A DNA stretch of 64,000 nucleotides from assembly GCF_030690345.1 (NCBI RefSeq), contig NZ_JAUYGV010000006.1, positions 558,001 to 622,000 on the forward strand, written 5' to 3'. Below are positions 10,088 through 19,973 of this stretch, in pieces. Position numbers and translations under genes: made by a program. The notes beneath the pieces are model-generated. The model saw only the letters and a program-made list of their open reading frames with translations. It ran no database searches and was not told where the DNA came from. How positions within the stretch are numbered: the stretch's first letter is position 1; each line of letters begins with the position of its first letter. This stretch comes from Rheinheimera sp. GTDB lineage: Bacteria; Pseudomonadota; Gammaproteobacteria; Enterobacterales; Alteromonadaceae.

Positions 10088-11909
10088 ACCTATCAGCCCC
10101 CTTAAAAAGGGCCTGTTTTGCCAACTGATAATTGCGGCATTCTGTTGTTACAGCAATACAGCACTGGCGGCAGATAAAACCTATACCCTGGATGCGGACT
10201 TTGCGCTGGGTTTGCTCGATGGTGTGAACTACGATGCGCCCAACAGTGATCAGCTGCAGCTTAATGCTGTGGGTACGACTTTCCCGGTAGCCTGGATTGC
10301 TAACGCCGGTGAAGACACAGTGTCTAAGTTCGATACAAATTTGAATAAAGAGGTTGCGAGGTACCGCACCTGGTTTGGCCCGGCGGGGCAGGCCGGCTTT
10401 TATAATCACCTGGGCAATGCTTATGACGGTGCTGCACCTTCGCGCACTGCGGTTGATATTAATGGTAATGCCTATGTGCTGAACCGGCATTTTAGCCAGG
10501 GTGTCTCCAGCGCCGGTGTGGTGCTGAAAATTCTGGCCGAAGGTTTTATTGACCGCAATGGTAATGGCGTAATGGACACCTCGCAGGATAGCAATGATGA
10601 CGGCATTATCGACAGCAGTGAAATGCTGCCGCTGGCTGACAGCAATGGCAACGGCATCATCGATGACGCTGAAATTCAGGATGAGCGTATTGCCTGGGTA
10701 AAGCGGGTACCTGACGGGGTTGCTGCACCGCTGCGGCCCACCGGTGTGCTGGGGCGTGCCATGTGTATCGGTACTGACGGCAACCTTTGGGTGGGACTGT
10801 TTAATGACAGAACCTACTACAAAATCAGCTCAGCTGATGGCGCCACCATTACCGGGCCGGTGTCGACAGCGCCCGGCGCCGGCCAGCCTAATGCCGGCTC
10901 CTGGACGCCTTATGGTTGCCTGATTGATGCCAACGGCACTTTGTGGAGCGCGTCGTTGTCAGGCATCCTCGGCAAAATTACCAACACCCAAAGTGATACC
11001 GGCCCTTATACGGTGGCGTCTTTTTCCTCCGGTTTTAACTACGGTATAGGTTTAGGTAATGGCCGTGTGTATCTGGGCAGCTCTAACCAGCAGTTTGATC
11101 CCGCTACTAATACCTATTCTGCCATTACCAATATGACGGTTGGCAGTTCCGGTATCGTAGTTGACGGCAGTGGCAATATTATTGCCGGCAGTGCCACAGT
11201 GCGTAAAGTCGCGCCGGATGGCACTTTGCAATGGCAGGCACCGCTGCAGGCCGGCGGTAGCAGCTCAGTTGGTATCCAGGTTGATGCCAATAATGACGTA
11301 CTGCAAATCGGCTTTACCAGCGCCGGCCGCATTCAAAAATACCGTGGCACTGACGGCGCGCCACTCGGTGTATTCCCGGTGGGCAATATGCCTTACACCT
11401 ACAGTGATGCTACCGGGCTGGTGGCGCGCAATGTTACCAACCCTACCGGTACCTGGACTGTAGTGTATGACAGTGGCAGCAGTGGTACAGCCTGGGACAA
11501 TATCAACTGGAATGATCTGACACCGCCCGATACTGCAGTTCAGGTGTCGTACCGTACAGCAGAAACCGAAGCCGGTCTGGCGCTGGCGAGCTATCAGGCG
11601 ACGGCTAAGGGCGATACATTGACAGGTAGTGGCCGCTTTATTCAGGTGCAAAGCCGGCTTAACGGCAATGAACAGGGTGACACGCCGGTACTGTTTGATC
11701 TGACCATTAGTGCGGTTGATGCCGGTTGTGACGTTGATGGCAATGGCGCCACCGACTCTGCAGACGTATCGCTGGTGCGTGCGGGCATAGGTCAGACTCC
11801 GTTGCCCGGCGATGTCAGGGATCAGAACGGTGATGGCAAAATCACGGTAAATGATACCCGGTTATGTGCGTTGAAATGCAGCTTACCCCGCTGCGCCATT
11901 GCACCTTAA
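10077..11909 (+). CDS. Exported protein with EF-hand/TSP3-like repeats, propeller-like middle and C-terminal dockerin type I-like domain
   Basis: Signal peptide; DRNGNGVMDTSQD/DSNDDGIIDSSE/DSNGNGIIDDAE; C-terminal duplicated Ca loops DVDGNGATDSAD...DQNGDGKITVND. Confidence 0.82.
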   Translation: MRTEPISPLKKGLFCQLIIAAFCCYSNTALAADKTYTLDADFALGLLDGVNYDAPNSDQLQLNAVGTTFPVAWIANAGEDTVSKFDTNLNKEVARYRTWFGPAGQAGFYNHLGNAYDGAAPSRTAVDINGNAYVLNRHFSQGVSSAGVVLKILAEGFIDRNGNGVMDTSQDSNDDGIIDSSEMLPLADSNGNGIIDDAEIQDERIAWVKRVPDGVAAPLRPTGVLGRAMCIGTDGNLWVGLFNDRTYYKISSADGATITGPVSTAPGAGQPNAGSWTPYGCLIDANGTLWSASLSGILGKITNTQSDTGPYTVASFSSGFNYGIGLGNGRVYLGSSNQQFDPATNTYSAITNMTVGSSGIVVDGSGNIIAGSATVRKVAPDGTLQWQAPLQAGGSSSVGIQVDANNDVLQIGFTSAGRIQKYRGTDGAPLGVFPVGNMPYTYSDATGLVARNVTNPTGTWTVVYDSGSSGTAWDNINWNDLTPPDTAVQVSYRTAETEAGLALASYQATAKGDTLTGSGRFIQVQSRLNGNEQGDTPVLFDLTISAVDAGCDVDGNGATDSADVSLVRAGIGQTPLPGDVRDQNGDGKITVNDTRLCALKCSLPRCAIAP

Positions 11910-11942
11910 ACCGGGTTTTAACATAAATAGAAGGATACTGTT

Positions 11943-12557
11943 ATGAGTAAGTTTCTGATGTCTGTTTTGTTGGCATTGTTATTGGCCGCTGTGCCGGCAA
12001 AAGCAGCAATGATTTACCTGTCACCGGCCCAGCAACAGGTGGCCGTGGCTGATACGCTGTCGCTGGATGTGTTTGTGTCCGGTCTGGCCGGAGAAATTGT
12101 CTCAGGTTGGGATTTGAATTTGCTGTTCGACAACAACATTTTGCAGGCGACGGATGTGTTTTTTGATCTGGCAAACTTTACTGAAGATCCGATATTGGAT
12201 GCTATATATGATGCCACTATTACCGGTGGGGAAATAAGCAGTTTTCTGGTGTCGTTTCTGACCGATGCGGAGCTGGCGCTAAAACAGACCGAGCCGGTAA
12301 GGCTGTTTTCAATCAGTTTTCTGGCGCTGACCGATGGCGTTAGTTTGGTGAACTTTGGCACAGACCCGGATTTTGCGCTTAATGTAGTCGGGCGTGATGG
12401 GGTCAGTTTGGATCTGGTAGCACGTGGTGCTTGTATCGGCGTGGGGCAAGGCCAGTGTGTGGTAACAGATGTTCCGGCACCGGCAACCTTGTGGCTGTTT
12501 GCCCTGGCTGCAATGTTACCGCTGAGCCGGCGGTTCAGGCTAACAGGCAACAGCTAA
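11943..12557 (+). CDS. Cohesin-like domain protein with PEP-CTERM-type C-terminus
   Basis: Signal peptide; cohesin-type pattern (VAVADTLSLDVFVSGL...GWDLNLLFDNNILQATDV...RLFSISFLAL); C-terminus VPAPATLWLFALAAMLPLSRRFR = motif + TM + basic tail. Confidence 0.8.
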   Translation: MSKFLMSVLLALLLAAVPAKAAMIYLSPAQQQVAVADTLSLDVFVSGLAGEIVSGWDLNLLFDNNILQATDVFFDLANFTEDPILDAIYDATITGGEISSFLVSFLTDAELALKQTEPVRLFSISFLALTDGVSLVNFGTDPDFALNVVGRDGVSLDLVARGACIGVGQGQCVVTDVPAPATLWLFALAAMLPLSRRFRLTGNS

Positions 12558-12593
12558 GTTTAATGTGCCGGCATAGCTTACGCAGTAGCATAG

Positions 12594-15500
12594 TTAACGC
12601 AGCAGGCGCTGGAAGAGTTTTCTCAGCGCCGCTGGCTTTAACGGCTTCAGTAAAAAGTAATAGCCGGCGTTTAATGCGTTTTCGCGAATGTGTTCACTAT
12701 GATCCGCCGAGTGAATAACCACCGGCACATTTACCGCAAAATGCGCCGCCAGCTGATTGGCTACCTCTACGCCGGTGGCGCCATTATCCAGATGATAATC
12801 AAACAGCAGTAAGTCGGGCTTTAAGCCCTGTTGCAGCGCCTGTAACGCTTCTGCCGGTTGGCCAACAGCGGTAACGTCAATCTGCCAGCTACGCAGTAAC
12901 TCGGCTACGGCAGCGCGCAGTTGTGGTTCGTTATCCAACAGCAATACCTGTTTTGCCGCAAAGCTGGCGCTAATGGCGCCCGGTACCGGTGTTAGTGCCG
13001 TTGCGGCTGGCTGCTGCGCCAATGGCAGGGTAACGCTGAAGCAACTGCCTTTGCCGGCTGCAGAATGCACGGCGAGGCGATGCTGCAAAATACCGCTGAT
13101 GCGTCTGGCAATAGCAAGGCCCAAGCCCAGGCCTTTTTGATCCGGCTGCGAGCCTTGTTGGAACTCTTCAAAAATACGTTGCTGGTCTTGCGCGGCAATA
13201 CCGACACCGGTGTCGATAACGCAAATTTGCAGCTCTGTGCCGCGCCGTTTTACGCCTAATATTACCTTGCCGCTGTCGGTATAGCGGATGGCATTGGCCA
13301 GCAGATTTTGGATCACGCGTTTAAGCAATTTTCGGTCTGTCATTACGGCCAGTTTTACCGGCAGGTAGTGAAACGCCAGGCCTTTTTCGGCGGCCAGCGC
13401 CGCTGCATCTTTAGCAATATCATCCAGCACCATGTTTACGGCAACTGCTTGCGGTTGGGCGCTGATCACGCCTGAATCCAGCTTGGTGAGCTCGAGAATA
13501 GCTCCGAGCAACTCTTCTGCCGAGTTAAGTGAGTTGATCACATTTTGGCTCAGCTGCTTTAACGCCGGCTCGGTCTGTTTATCGCGCAGCAGGCCGGCGA
13601 ATAAAGCGGCGGCATTAAACGGCTGCATTAAATCGTGGCTGGCGGCAGCAAAAAACCGGGTTTTGGCGCGGGTGCTGGCTTCAATTTCCTGCTGTGCCAG
13701 TTGCAGCTTTTCGTTTAGCTGTTGCAGAGCCTGAGTGCGTTCGGTTACGCGCTGTTCCAGTTGTTGCTGGGTGTCGATAAAGGCACTGACATCACTGTAG
13801 GTGGTAACAAAACCGCCACCGGGCAGCGGGTTGCCCTGCATTTCCAGCACACGGCCATCTTGCTGGCGACGCTGAAACTTATAGGCGCTGCCTTGCTTTA
13901 AGTAGCTGAGGCGCTTTTGGATTTCAGCTTCAATATCTTCGCTGTCTATCAGGCCGCGCTGCAGGTTAAAGCGGATTACATCCGCCACCGGTTTACCCAC
14001 TTCGACCAGGCCGGGCGGATAGCTGAACATATCAATATAACGCTGGTTCCACGCAATTAAGCGCAGATCGGCATCGACTACGCTGATACCCTGGCTGATA
14101 TTGTCGATAGTGGCACGCAGTAAGGCCTGGTTAAACTGAAATACCTGGCTGGCTTCGTCGACAAAGCGGGCAACAGACTCCAGCGGCAGGGCGGCATGTT
14201 TACCACTGGCGTCCATGATCAGCCGCATCGACGCGCCACCGACCACTGCAGCTAAGCTGCGTTCAGCGGCCTGCAACAGATTGGCCGGTGCCAGTTGCTG
14301 CAGCTCGTGCGGCTCTTTTAAATTGCGCTGTAGCAGGCGTCGGGCTTCTTTTTCACCGGCAAAACGCTTAACCAGCAGGTAACAGTCCTGCACCGACAAA
14401 TTCAGTGGCCGGCTGTGACGACTGTTAACCTGCAACCGCAAAAAGCGGCCGCTCTCCAGCCATTCGCCGACACGGGTCGCACTTAAGCGGCTTACCAGTA
14501 CCACCAACAGGCAATTCAGGCTCAGACTAACCAGGACGCCAATGCTTATGACATCGGCATTTAAACCAAACAATTGCTGCGGTGCCAGCAGGCGAAAGCC
14601 AAACGGGCCCTGGCTAAGCCAGCTGCTGCCGATTAAACCGGCCCGGCTGAGCTCGGGCAGCAGAATAATATACGCCCAGGCGAAGGCGCCACCGCATAAG
14701 CCGGCAATAGCACCCTGACGGTTAATATTGCGACTGAGTAAGCCGAGAATTAACGCCGGCGCCAGCTGCGCCACCAGCGCAAAGGCCATCAGGCCCAACT
14801 GGGCGAGACCGGTTTCGGTACCAATCCAGCGGTAATAAATATAGCCCAGTGCCATTACCGTTAGCATGGCAATACGGCGCAGAGTAGACACTTTAATATG
14901 GTTGGGTGAGTCGACCCGACGCGCCGGCGTGCGGTACACCAGTGGTGCCAGCAATTCGTTGGTGATCATAATGCCCAGTACTACGGTGGCCACTACCACC
15001 ATACTGGTTGCCGCTGAAAAACCGCCCAAATAGGCCAGCAGAGCAATATCGGTGCGCTGCGCTGCCAGCGGGATTTGCAACACCACCAAATCGATATTGG
15101 CGTCAGCGCCCAGCAGCATGACACCGGCCAGCGCCAGCGGCAGGGTAAACATGCCCATCAGCAATAAATACAGCGGAAAAATCCAGCGTGCACTGCGTAA
15201 ATGGCCCAGGTGCTGGTTTTCAACAAAGGTAACGTGAAACTGCCGTGGTAAACACAAGGTAGCAGCAAAGCCCAGCAACACATGCAGCCAATAAGTGTGG
15301 GCCGGCAATGCGCCCTGCTGCAGTTGTTGCACCGCCGGGTGGGTAGCGGCCAGGGTGAAAATCTGGCCGATGCCGTCATACAACCCCCAAAATACAAAGG
15401 CGCTGATGGCCAGCAATGCCAACAGTTTTACCAGTGATTCAAAAGCGATGGCGGTCATCAAGCCGGGGTTAGGCTGGTGTGCTTTAGCACTTTTACTGAC

Positions 15501-16049
15501 AAACAGCAGCGCAAACACCGCCATCCACAAGGTAACGTACAAACTGGTATCGGTATACCAGTGTGGGTCCGGCGCACTGCTCACCAAAGTATTAATACTG
15601 GTAGACACCGCATGCAGTTGCAGCGCGATATAGGGGATCACCGACATCAGCAGAATAAGGGTGGTAATAACCGCCAGTGCGCGCGAATGGCCAAACCGGG
15701 TGGCGATAAAGTCGGCGATAGAGGTAATGCGGTAGCGGCGACAGGCGATAGCGATGCGGGCGATCAGTTTAAAGCCAAACCAAAACAGCAAAAAGGAACC
15801 GATATAGGTAGGTGGCATCCACCAGCCGTTTACCGCGGCCTGGGCAGTAACGCCGTAAAACGCCCAGGAAGTGCAGTAAATAGACAAAGCGAAACTGAAC
15901 ACCCAGGGCGCCAACGGGTGCTTGCTGTTAATACGTTTGCCAAAATGGCCGACACTAAACAGGATCAGCAGGTAAACAAGAGAAAGCGCAGCTATGGTGC
16001 CAAGGCCAATGCTGCTGCCGTTTAATATCATAAGCTCAGGCGCTGTCAT
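12594..16049 (-). CDS. SSS-family transporter/hybrid sensor histidine kinase (CrbS-like)
   Basis: 1151 aa: N-terminal sodium:solute symporter-like membrane domain; PAS; HisKA ASHDLMQPFNAA; HATPase GLGLGLAIARR; C-terminal receiver LLFDYHLDNG. Confidence 0.92.
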   Translation of the reverse strand: MTAPELMILNGSSIGLGTIAALSLVYLLILFSVGHFGKRINSKHPLAPWVFSFALSIYCTSWAFYGVTAQAAVNGWWMPPTYIGSFLLFWFGFKLIARIAIACRRYRITSIADFIATRFGHSRALAVITTLILLMSVIPYIALQLHAVSTSINTLVSSAPDPHWYTDTSLYVTLWMAVFALLFVSKSAKAHQPNPGLMTAIAFESLVKLLALLAISAFVFWGLYDGIGQIFTLAATHPAVQQLQQGALPAHTYWLHVLLGFAATLCLPRQFHVTFVENQHLGHLRSARWIFPLYLLLMGMFTLPLALAGVMLLGADANIDLVVLQIPLAAQRTDIALLAYLGGFSAATSMVVVATVVLGIMITNELLAPLVYRTPARRVDSPNHIKVSTLRRIAMLTVMALGYIYYRWIGTETGLAQLGLMAFALVAQLAPALILGLLSRNINRQGAIAGLCGGAFAWAYIILLPELSRAGLIGSSWLSQGPFGFRLLAPQQLFGLNADVISIGVLVSLSLNCLLVVLVSRLSATRVGEWLESGRFLRLQVNSRHSRPLNLSVQDCYLLVKRFAGEKEARRLLQRNLKEPHELQQLAPANLLQAAERSLAAVVGGASMRLIMDASGKHAALPLESVARFVDEASQVFQFNQALLRATIDNISQGISVVDADLRLIAWNQRYIDMFSYPPGLVEVGKPVADVIRFNLQRGLIDSEDIEAEIQKRLSYLKQGSAYKFQRRQQDGRVLEMQGNPLPGGGFVTTYSDVSAFIDTQQQLEQRVTERTQALQQLNEKLQLAQQEIEASTRAKTRFFAAASHDLMQPFNAAALFAGLLRDKQTEPALKQLSQNVINSLNSAEELLGAILELTKLDSGVISAQPQAVAVNMVLDDIAKDAAALAAEKGLAFHYLPVKLAVMTDRKLLKRVIQNLLANAIRYTDSGKVILGVKRRGTELQICVIDTGVGIAAQDQQRIFEEFQQGSQPDQKGLGLGLAIARRISGILQHRLAVHSAAGKGSCFSVTLPLAQQPAATALTPVPGAISASFAAKQVLLLDNEPQLRAAVAELLRSWQIDVTAVGQPAEALQALQQGLKPDLLLFDYHLDNGATGVEVANQLAAHFAVNVPVVIHSADHSEHIRENALNAGYYFLLKPLKPAALRKLFQRLLR

Positions 16050-16094
16050 CTGTTCGCTAAGTCGCCTGATTGTGCCTGAGTTTTCTGCATGCGG

Positions 16095-16853
16095 CTAGCG
16101 GGCTGTCCAACCGCCGTCCAGCACCAGGGTTTGCGCAGTCATATGCCGCGCGGCGTCAGTGCAGAGAAATGCGGTAGTAGCAGCAATTTCATCGACGCCG
16201 ATAAAGGCTTTTTGCGGCATTGGTGCCAGCATAATCTGCTCTGTTACCTGCTGCTCGGTCAGGTTATGCTCTTTGGCTTGGGCAGCAATTTGCTGTTCTA
16301 CCAGCGGTGTTTTCACGTAGGCCGGGCACACTGTATTAATAGTGAAGTTGATATCGGCATTTTCCAGCGCCACTACTTTACTAAAACCAAGCAAACCATG
16401 CTTGGCGGCAACATAAGCTGATTTGAACGGCGATGCCACCAGCGCATGAATAGAGCCGATATTAATAATGCGGCCAAAATTGCGTGAGCGCATACCCGGT
16501 AGCATGGCGCGGCTAAGCATGGCCGGGCCGGTCAGCATCACATTGATTAACTGCTGCCACTTTTCTGGCGGAAAATCCTCCAGCCGTGCCACATGCTGAA
16601 TACCGGCATTGTTTACCAGCACATCGGCCGGATACAGCGCAGCGCAATTAGCAATGGAGGCCGCATCGGTTACATCCAGCACTATGCCGGCGGCGGTAAA
16701 GCCCTGCGCTTGCAGTTGTGCTACTTTGTCGTCAATCGCGTTTTGGTGTAAATCTGCAATCACCACCTTGTGGCCCTGTGCGGCAAAATGGCCGGCAATA
16801 GCAAAGCCTATTCCACCGCTGCCGCCGGTAATAACAACCTGCATAGTACTCAT
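16095..16853 (-). CDS. Short-chain dehydrogenase, probably 3-hydroxybutyrate dehydrogenase
   Basis: TGGSGGIGFAIA nucleotide-binding motif, NNAGIQH, S..YVAAKHG; C-terminus FLCTDAARHMTAQTLVLDGGWTAR. Start trimmed from 17075 to 16853. Confidence 0.8.
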   Translation of the reverse strand: MSTMQVVITGGSGGIGFAIAGHFAAQGHKVVIADLHQNAIDDKVAQLQAQGFTAAGIVLDVTDAASIANCAALYPADVLVNNAGIQHVARLEDFPPEKWQQLINVMLTGPAMLSRAMLPGMRSRNFGRIINIGSIHALVASPFKSAYVAAKHGLLGFSKVVALENADINFTINTVCPAYVKTPLVEQQIAAQAKEHNLTEQQVTEQIMLAPMPQKAFIGVDEIAATTAFLCTDAARHMTAQTLVLDGGWTAR

Positions 16854-17213
16854 CCTGTTATTCACTGTAATAGCTATCATGCTAGAAGCGGTTGCTGTGC
16901 GCAGCAACGCTACTTTAGTGCTATAGCAGCGTAAAAGGTGACAGCAGAGCAAAATATAAAATTGGCAAAAACAAACCGATACCGGTGCAGTAACCGCAAA
17001 ATCCGCTGTATCGCTTTGTATGGCCCAGTGCTTATGATAAATTCGCTTCCAGTTTACAAAATTAGTGCCGGCCACAATGCGTTTTTACTGCATTAAGTAG
17101 TACTGACCTGGTGGCTATACAACTTAATTTGATTAAAGTACCTGAAAACAGTGGTTTTCTTTGTGCAGTACGCAGCAGTATTGCCAGGTGCGCTTTGATT
17201 TTAAGGATTAACG

Positions 17214-18812
17214 ATGTCTGCTTCTGACAATGCTTCTGTTACCGGTGACGGCAAACGCGGCTGGTTTACCCGTTTTCTTGATACCGTAGAGTGGTTGGGC
17301 AATTTATTACCTCATCCGGTAACCTTGTTTGCCATGTTTGCTGTGGCGGTGGTGTTAGGCAGCGGTATTGCTGCTTACTTTGATGTCAGTGCCATAGACC
17401 CCAGGCCGGAAGGTACGGCTGGCCGCGCCGCCGATGGTGTGATCCGTGTGGTGAATTTGGTTAGTGTCGATGGCCTGCAGCGCATCGTGTCTAACCTGGT
17501 CACTAACTTTACCAGCTTTCCGCCACTGGGCGTGGTGTTGGTGGCCTTGCTGGGTGTAAGTATTGCCGAGCATTCCGGGCTGATTTCAGCCGCTATGCGT
17601 GGCCTGGTAATGGGCTCATCAAAGCGCATGGTTACTGTGACTATTGTATTCGCCGGTATTATTTCTAACACCGCTTCGGAGCTGGGATACGTGGTATTGA
17701 TCCCGATGGCGGCGGTAATCTTCCACTCGCTCGGCCGCCACCCTTTGGCAGGCCTGGCGGCGGCTTTTGCCGGCGTGTCAGGTGGTTATAGCGCTAACTT
17801 GTTTATTGGCACAGTGGATCCTTTGCTGGCAGGTTTTACCCAGTCTGCCGCTAACTTAATAGACCCTAACTATACCGTCGGGCCGGAAGCGAACTGGTTC
17901 TTTATGATCGCCAGCACGTTTTTTATTGCTGGTTTGGGGGCTTTTGTTACCGAGAAAATAGTAGAGCCCAAATTGGGCAAATACGACGCCAGTGAAGCGG
18001 CGGTTGATTTAGGCAAACCGCAGTTAGACAAACTGAGCGCAACGGAAAAGCGCGGCTTAAAAGCGGCCGGCCTGGCGTTTCTGGCGCTGGGTATTTTGCT
18101 GGCATTAAGTGTGGTGCCGGATTGGGGGCCATTACGGCATCCTGAAACCGGGTTGGTTGCCGGTTCGCCATTTTTAAAAGGTATAGTGGTATTTATTTTT
18201 ATCACCTTTGCTATTCCGGGTTATATCTATGGCCGCATTGTCGGCACGATGAAAACCGACCGTGATGTGATTAATGCGATGGCAAAAAGCATCAGCTCTA
18301 TGGGCTTGTATATAGTACTGGTGTTCTTTGCCGCCCAGTTTGTTGCTTTTTTTGGCTGGTCTAATTTAGGCTCAATTTTGGCGGTGAATGGAGCTACTTT
18401 GCTGCAGGATATTGGCTTAACCGGGCCGGGGTTATTTTTCTTCTTTATCGGTATGTGTGCTTTGGTCAACTTGTCGCTGGGTTCAGCTTCGGCGCAATGG
18501 GCTATTTTCGCGCCTATTTTTGTGCCTATGCTGATGATTGTGGGTTACTCGCCGGAGGTGATTCAGGCAGCTTACCGTATTGGTGACTCGGTAACTAACC
18601 TGATCACGCCGATGATGAGCTACTTTGGCTTAATTCTGGCGGTGGCAGCACGCTATAAGAAAGATTTAGGCATTGGCACGCTGATTGCCACCATGCTGCC
18701 TTATACCATGGTGTTTTTTGTGGGTTGGACCTTACTGTTTTACGTGTGGGTGTTTGTGCTGGGCTTGCCGGTAGGGCCGGGTTCACCAACTTACTATCAG
18801 TTTGGTGGTTAA
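17214..18812 (+). CDS. AbgT-family transporter
   Basis: 532 aa; WLGNLLPHPVTLFAMFAVAV, ASELGYVVLIPMAA, SVTNLITPMMSYF, typical of AbgT proteins. Confidence 0.88.
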   Translation: MSASDNASVTGDGKRGWFTRFLDTVEWLGNLLPHPVTLFAMFAVAVVLGSGIAAYFDVSAIDPRPEGTAGRAADGVIRVVNLVSVDGLQRIVSNLVTNFTSFPPLGVVLVALLGVSIAEHSGLISAAMRGLVMGSSKRMVTVTIVFAGIISNTASELGYVVLIPMAAVIFHSLGRHPLAGLAAAFAGVSGGYSANLFIGTVDPLLAGFTQSAANLIDPNYTVGPEANWFFMIASTFFIAGLGAFVTEKIVEPKLGKYDASEAAVDLGKPQLDKLSATEKRGLKAAGLAFLALGILLALSVVPDWGPLRHPETGLVAGSPFLKGIVVFIFITFAIPGYIYGRIVGTMKTDRDVINAMAKSISSMGLYIVLVFFAAQFVAFFGWSNLGSILAVNGATLLQDIGLTGPGLFFFFIGMCALVNLSLGSASAQWAIFAPIFVPMLMIVGYSPEVIQAAYRIGDSVTNLITPMMSYFGLILAVAARYKKDLGIGTLIATMLPYTMVFFVGWTLLFYVWVFVLGLPVGPGSPTYYQFGG

Positions 18813-18828
18813 GCTCTTTTAGGCCACT

Positions 18829-18856
18829 AAAAAACCGCACGAAAGTGCGGTTTTTT
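18829..18856. terminator. Bidirectional rho-independent terminator
   Basis: AAAAAACCGCAC-GAAA-GTGCGGTTTTTT between convergent genes. Confidence 0.85.
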
Positions 18857-18857
18857 A

Positions 18858-19883
18858 TTACTCACTGACAGCGGTAGACTCACGCACTACCAGCTCGGGA
18901 ATAAATACCGGCTGCTTGTCTGACAGCGTCTTACTGGCATTCGGTTTGGTATGACGGAATAACAGCTCTGCCGCTTGTTGCGCTATGGTCACGTTAGGTT
19001 GGTGCGCGGTAGTTAGCGGCGGCCAGGTTTGACGTGAAAACGGGCTGTTTTCAAAGCCGGCTATTGCCAACTGCTGCGGAATAGCAATGTTCATTAAGCG
19101 GGCACTGAATAACGCACCGGCGGCAATTTCATCGTTACAGGCAAAAATAGCAGTGGGCTTTTTACTCAGCGCCATCAGCTGTTTTGCACCCTGCACACCG
19201 GATTCAAATGAATAGCTGCCGGGCACAATAAATTTCGGATTTGGCGCAATATTACGTTTGGCCAACGCGGCCTGGTAACCGGCTAAACGCTCACCACTGG
19301 AGCTGTGTTCTTCATCACCGCATAAAAAGGCGATGTCGCTATGGCCCAGTTCCAGCAAGTGGGTGGTTATTTTAAATGCCGCAGTAAAGTCATCCACTAA
19401 CACACAGTTACTCAGTTTCGGTGAGGGTGTTGAGCCGGAAATAATCCGCACAAAATGCACGCCTATACTTTCCAGTGCTTCGGCAATATGCGGCATTTCT
19501 GAAAACGGTGGCGTCAGTACCAACCCCGCCAGCCGTGATTGCTGCACTAAATCTATTACTTCTTGCACTATGCCCGGTGATTTGGCATTAGTCGGGTGGA
19601 TCAGCAGTTCATAGCCGTGTTTGCGGCAAGCATCCAGTAAACCGCGCTGCATATCAATAACATAGTAGGCATTGGGGTTGTCGTAGATATAGCCGATGCT
19701 GAAGGAGCGGTTGCTGGCCAAATTACGTGCCGCAGCATTAGGCTGATATTGCAGCTCGTTAATGGCCGCCATCACCTTGTCGCAGGTATCCTTGCGCACT
19801 GACGGCTCATTATTCATTACCCTGGACACCGTTTTAATCGATACGCCGGCGTGGCGGGCTACATCATTAATGGTAACTTTCAT
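18858..19883 (-). CDS. LacI-family transcriptional regulator, likely GlcNAc/chitobiose repressor (NagR-like)
   Basis: N-terminal HTH MKVTINDVARHAGVSIKTVSRVMNNEPSVRKDT; periplasmic-binding-like effector domain; divergent from TonB receptor of nag locus. Confidence 0.88.
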   Translation of the reverse strand: MKVTINDVARHAGVSIKTVSRVMNNEPSVRKDTCDKVMAAINELQYQPNAAARNLASNRSFSIGYIYDNPNAYYVIDMQRGLLDACRKHGYELLIHPTNAKSPGIVQEVIDLVQQSRLAGLVLTPPFSEMPHIAEALESIGVHFVRIISGSTPSPKLSNCVLVDDFTAAFKITTHLLELGHSDIAFLCGDEEHSSSGERLAGYQAALAKRNIAPNPKFIVPGSYSFESGVQGAKQLMALSKKPTAIFACNDEIAAGALFSARLMNIAIPQQLAIAGFENSPFSRQTWPPLTTAHQPNVTIAQQAAELLFRHTKPNASKTLSDKQPVFIPELVVRESTAVSE

Positions 19884-19956
19884 GGCGTTTTCCGGGCCCC
19901 CGAAAATGGCTGATATGACGATAATAGCGCGTTCTTTATTAAGTCATAGTATAAAT

Positions 19957-19973
19957 ATGACAGCGCTGGTCAT
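19957..19973. promoter_or_regulatory. Candidate LacI-type operator (spacing variant)
   Basis: ATGACAGCGCTGGTCAT, imperfect palindrome upstream of the LacI gene, resembling sites at 20267 and 31790 with one extra bp in the centre. Confidence 0.5.

Noticed and set aside
12014-12550. 178-aa minus-strand ORF
   Set aside because: Fully antisense to the cohesin-like PEP-CTERM gene; S/T/K-rich low-quality composition typical of shadow ORFs in GC-rich genes.
15477-16025. 182-aa plus-strand ORF
   Set aside because: Antisense to the transmembrane part of the SSS/hybrid kinase; low-complexity Q/K/G-rich product with no recognisable domain.
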